In this document: piece after piece, positions 61,780 to 64,000 of the stretch
How positions within the stretch are numbered: the first letter of the stretch is position 1
Layout of the letters: every line of letters starts with the position of its first letter
Assembly: GCA_932521025.1 (NCBI GenBank)
Contig: OW051471.1
Span: 7,564,001-7,628,000 of the forward strand
Direction: 5' to 3'
DNA length: 64,000 bases
Source: Oscheius onirici
Taxonomy: Eukaryota; Nematoda; Chromadorea; Rhabditida; Rhabditidae
Made by a program: the position numbers and the translations under genes
Notes under the pieces: model-generated
Seen by the model: the letters and a program-made list of their open reading frames with translations, nothing else
Told to the model about the DNA's origin: nothing
The model's database searches: none

Positions 61780-62405
61780 TTATTTCTTCTTTTTTCCTCC
61801 AGCATTCGCAGCCGCTTCTGAGCAGTTTACTTCCGTAACAAGACGCATTTCTCCCTCTATGTAGTACCAGTTTCCGTTGATACAATTCAGCGGAGCCATC
61901 ACGACAGTCGTCATTCCTAGATTCTCGAAAGGACCTCCTTCCCTGACATTGAACTGCATGAAGGCGATCAGAGGAGCGGTAGCTGTACACACTGCTGTAA
62001 GGGTTAGACAACCCGTTGCCGCGTCAGCTACTGGTCCGCTGAAACATCTTTCTTTCAAACTTCTCCTGTCTCCGTCTTCTAGTAGTTGAGAAACTGTCTT
62101 TACAGCGATTTGTAAAAGTGACCAGTCAGGAAGACAATTGTAGGAAAAGTGACTCACGTAAATGTTGCTGGTATGCTACCGACTACAGCAGGATTCTGTG
62201 GCGTAAAAGTAATTTGACCAGCTGTACACGATGAACAACTGCCTGAATATGCTTCTATCGCGAAAGTTTCTAGCTGTGTACCTGTGGTGGTAGTCGTAAC
62301 AGTAGTTGTTGTAATAGAAGAAGATGTAGTCGTAGTGACGCCTGTCGTCGCTGCACAAGAAAGTACGAGTTTCCAGAAGCTATTTATTAAAACGAGAGTC
62401 CGCAT
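61780..62405 (-). CDS. Secreted C6-domain (DUF281-type) protein
   Basis: The start at 62405 gives MRTLVLINSFWKLVLSC, a signal peptide, then a Thr-rich stretch (TTGVTTTTSSSITTTT) likely O-glycosylated. Exon 2 gives GPVADAATGCLTLTAVCTAT, MQFNVREG, VVMAPLNCINGNWYYIEG and VTEVNCSEAAANAGGKKKK. The Cys spacing and GC-LTL-C / C-NGNWYY pattern fit the nematode C6 family (PF01681). These are secreted proteins of unknown role, numerous in Caenorhabditis. One intron of about 117 nt, or two short ones. Convergent with the Srg-like copy. Confidence 0.82.
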
Positions 62406-64000
62406 ATCTGCAAATACTCAAAAGAAACCAAATCAAAGCATCCGTAAAGATCCACGAATAATGGGGTTGGTTATCTGGAGGCGTAATTGAAGGCGAGGTA
62501 ACCACGTCAAGTGGCCCGTTCGCGTAAAGATGAAGGCCATTATGCAGTTTTCGTGGATCAGGCTCTTGAGGTTATGCGTATGTATTCGGGAAAAAATTCT
62601 CGTTTTTCATCTTCACCGGACCAACGTTCACAACATTCGTTCAGTATGAATATCATTGCGCAATTAGCATGTTTCTGAGACAGACAACAAACTGACAATG
62701 TGAGACTTCCGTGAAAGATGTGAAAGGAGGAATTAAACTCACTTTCGCTAACACATATTTAACGAGAGAAGTGTCAATTAGCTACCTGTGGACAGGCGCT
62801 TACCGTTCGAAACCCGTCAAGACCCTCCTTCTAAAACCGGATAACGTAGCCTCGTTCGTATAGCATTGGCGAAAGAACGCTGACCTTTTGGTTTTAGCTT
62901 TCTTTTGTTTATAGACCATAAATAGAGTTTCAAAGAATTTTGTGCGAACGAAACATTTGGTCAGTCTGGTACAAGAATTTGGTCAGTGGGAGCCGCGCCA
63001 GGCTCTCAATAGAACCGCATGAGTTTATATGGACTAAATCGGAATGAAGACGGAACTGCATATTTGTCAAACTATAGGTTCTGGAGATCATAAAGAAGTC
63101 AGAAGATAGGCGCCAAAGTTTTCGAACTAACACACGTAAACAGTTCGTAGATTTCTAATAGCCTAACTTGTCAGCTATTATCTCGTTTTCGACTTGTCGA
63201 AACGAATGAAATAAAACTAGCTTTTCTTACAAGTCATTGTGTCGTCAGTTGTCCGCTTGTGCTCTCGTCTTCTTCTAAATCAGGTCAGGTGGATCTACTC
63301 TACCAAATTTCTACCTCACTCTTTTGATTCAACTCTCAGTTCCCATTTCCTTTACACCTTGACTAGGATCTGGGCTTGTCCCGAGTAGTCCGGATCCGAA
63401 AGCTTCAGTCTTCCGCCCGAGGGCCGATTCGGGTTTCGGTAAGGATCTCTCCGGAGTGACTAGCAAATTGGGCATTGGTTGACTGGGGCGGTGTCAAGGT
63501 GTTTAGGGTGATTGAGAATTCTTCAAAACAAATATGCAAACAGAAATATCATTAGATTCCTTCTCTCTCGTCTTTTTTTCAGATAGCGGAAGGGAGCTTC
63601 AGGTATGGAAATTTGGGTCTTTGCTGGTTCAATCACTCTGTTGCCGTTCACACTTTAATCAAGGCAGTATCTTTAAAAGGTTAGTCGGATCCCCTTGTTA
63701 GGCCTGCTTATAGTTTTTAATCGGTTCCTGAGACTTGTTTTTTTTTCCTTTTCGAGATCTCTGAGGCCTTTTTTCAGCTGCCGCCATTGATTTTGGATAC
63801 CCCAAGGAGTGGAAGAACAGTGAGATTGTGGAGATGTGAGAGCAATAGCGCCTAATGAAAGTTGCTGAACGAATAGAAAAAGCGAAAAATGTGGTTTTGG
63901 AAGAGGGGTCATGCCCAATCTTTGTCCAAAATTCGACAATTCTCGACAGGTCAAATTTCTGGAAAAATTGGGCATGACCCGTCTACCAAAGGTCATTTTT
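62406..64000. other. Non-coding right end with a hairpin
   Basis: No coding family seen. At 63906-63919 and 63967-63980 the 14-bp words gggtcatgcccaat and attgggcatgaccc are exact reverse complements with a 47-nt spacer. The open frame 63673-63996 (minus) crosses this hairpin and is probably repeat-derived. Confidence 0.5.

Noticed and set aside
63673..63996. Minus-strand protein of 107 codons
   Set aside because: It crosses an inverted-repeat hairpin, has no domain resemblance and no splice-linked neighbours.

Overview
The window looks like nuclear DNA from a rhabditid-type (chromadorean) nematode. The support is: nematode-restricted families (Str-, Srh/Sri-, Sre- and Srg-like chemoreceptors, an MLT-10-type moulting protein, a C6/DUF281 secreted protein, a DUF1679/CHK kinase-like protein), very dense and very short introns (about 33-45 nt is typical) and acceptors of the form TTTCAG/TTTTAG. 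Most genes are split into exons of 10-100 codons, so the exon structures below were joined by eye using GT-AG (twice GC-AG) boundaries and reading-frame continuity. Coordinates are those of the coding span.

Layout: 1-9 kb holds a bestrophin channel and a chemoreceptor cluster (two intact Str-like paralogues, a decayed third, and an opposite-strand Srh/Sri-like gene that meets its neighbour tail to tail). 9-30 kb is mostly on the minus strand: a MLT-10-like protein, GDP-mannose 4,6-dehydratase (bre-1), an intronless decayed acyl-CoA synthetase copy, a repeat island, a SLC35B4-type nucleotide-sugar transporter (nstp-1), PDZD8 (pdzd-8), and an ephrin with an intronless SH2-like gene nested on the opposite strand of one intron. 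31-37 kb is on the plus strand: a small secreted peptide precursor, a large unrecognised nematode protein, a fatty-acid-binding-protein-like gene and a small KEN-motif protein. 37-41.5 kb: an unrecognised minus-strand gene whose intron carries a ~950-bp fold-back palindrome, then a second repeat island that is an inverted relative of the one at 18 kb. 41.7-64 kb: ORC5, UNC-24 (stomatin+SCP2), an Sre-like receptor, an old-yellow-enzyme-type oxidoreductase, a CHK-like kinase, a large LIM/coiled-coil protein with two alternative C-termini, PXMP4, a decayed Srg-like receptor and a C6-domain secreted protein.

bre-1, nstp-1 and pdzd-8 are, from memory, neighbours on C. elegans chromosome IV (cosmid C53B4), and unc-24 and orc-5 are also on IV, so this is probably a chromosome-IV-equivalent segment. 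Functional links are loose, as expected for a eukaryotic segment: bre-1 and nstp-1 both serve nucleotide-sugar supply, and the chemoreceptors form local tandem clusters. No bacterial-type system, CRISPR array, rRNA or convincing tRNA was seen. The most unusual items are the near-perfect intronic fold-back element, the LIM gene with membrane-anchor versus LIM-domain endings, the gene-in-intron arrangement at the ephrin, and the peptide precursor at 31.8 kb.
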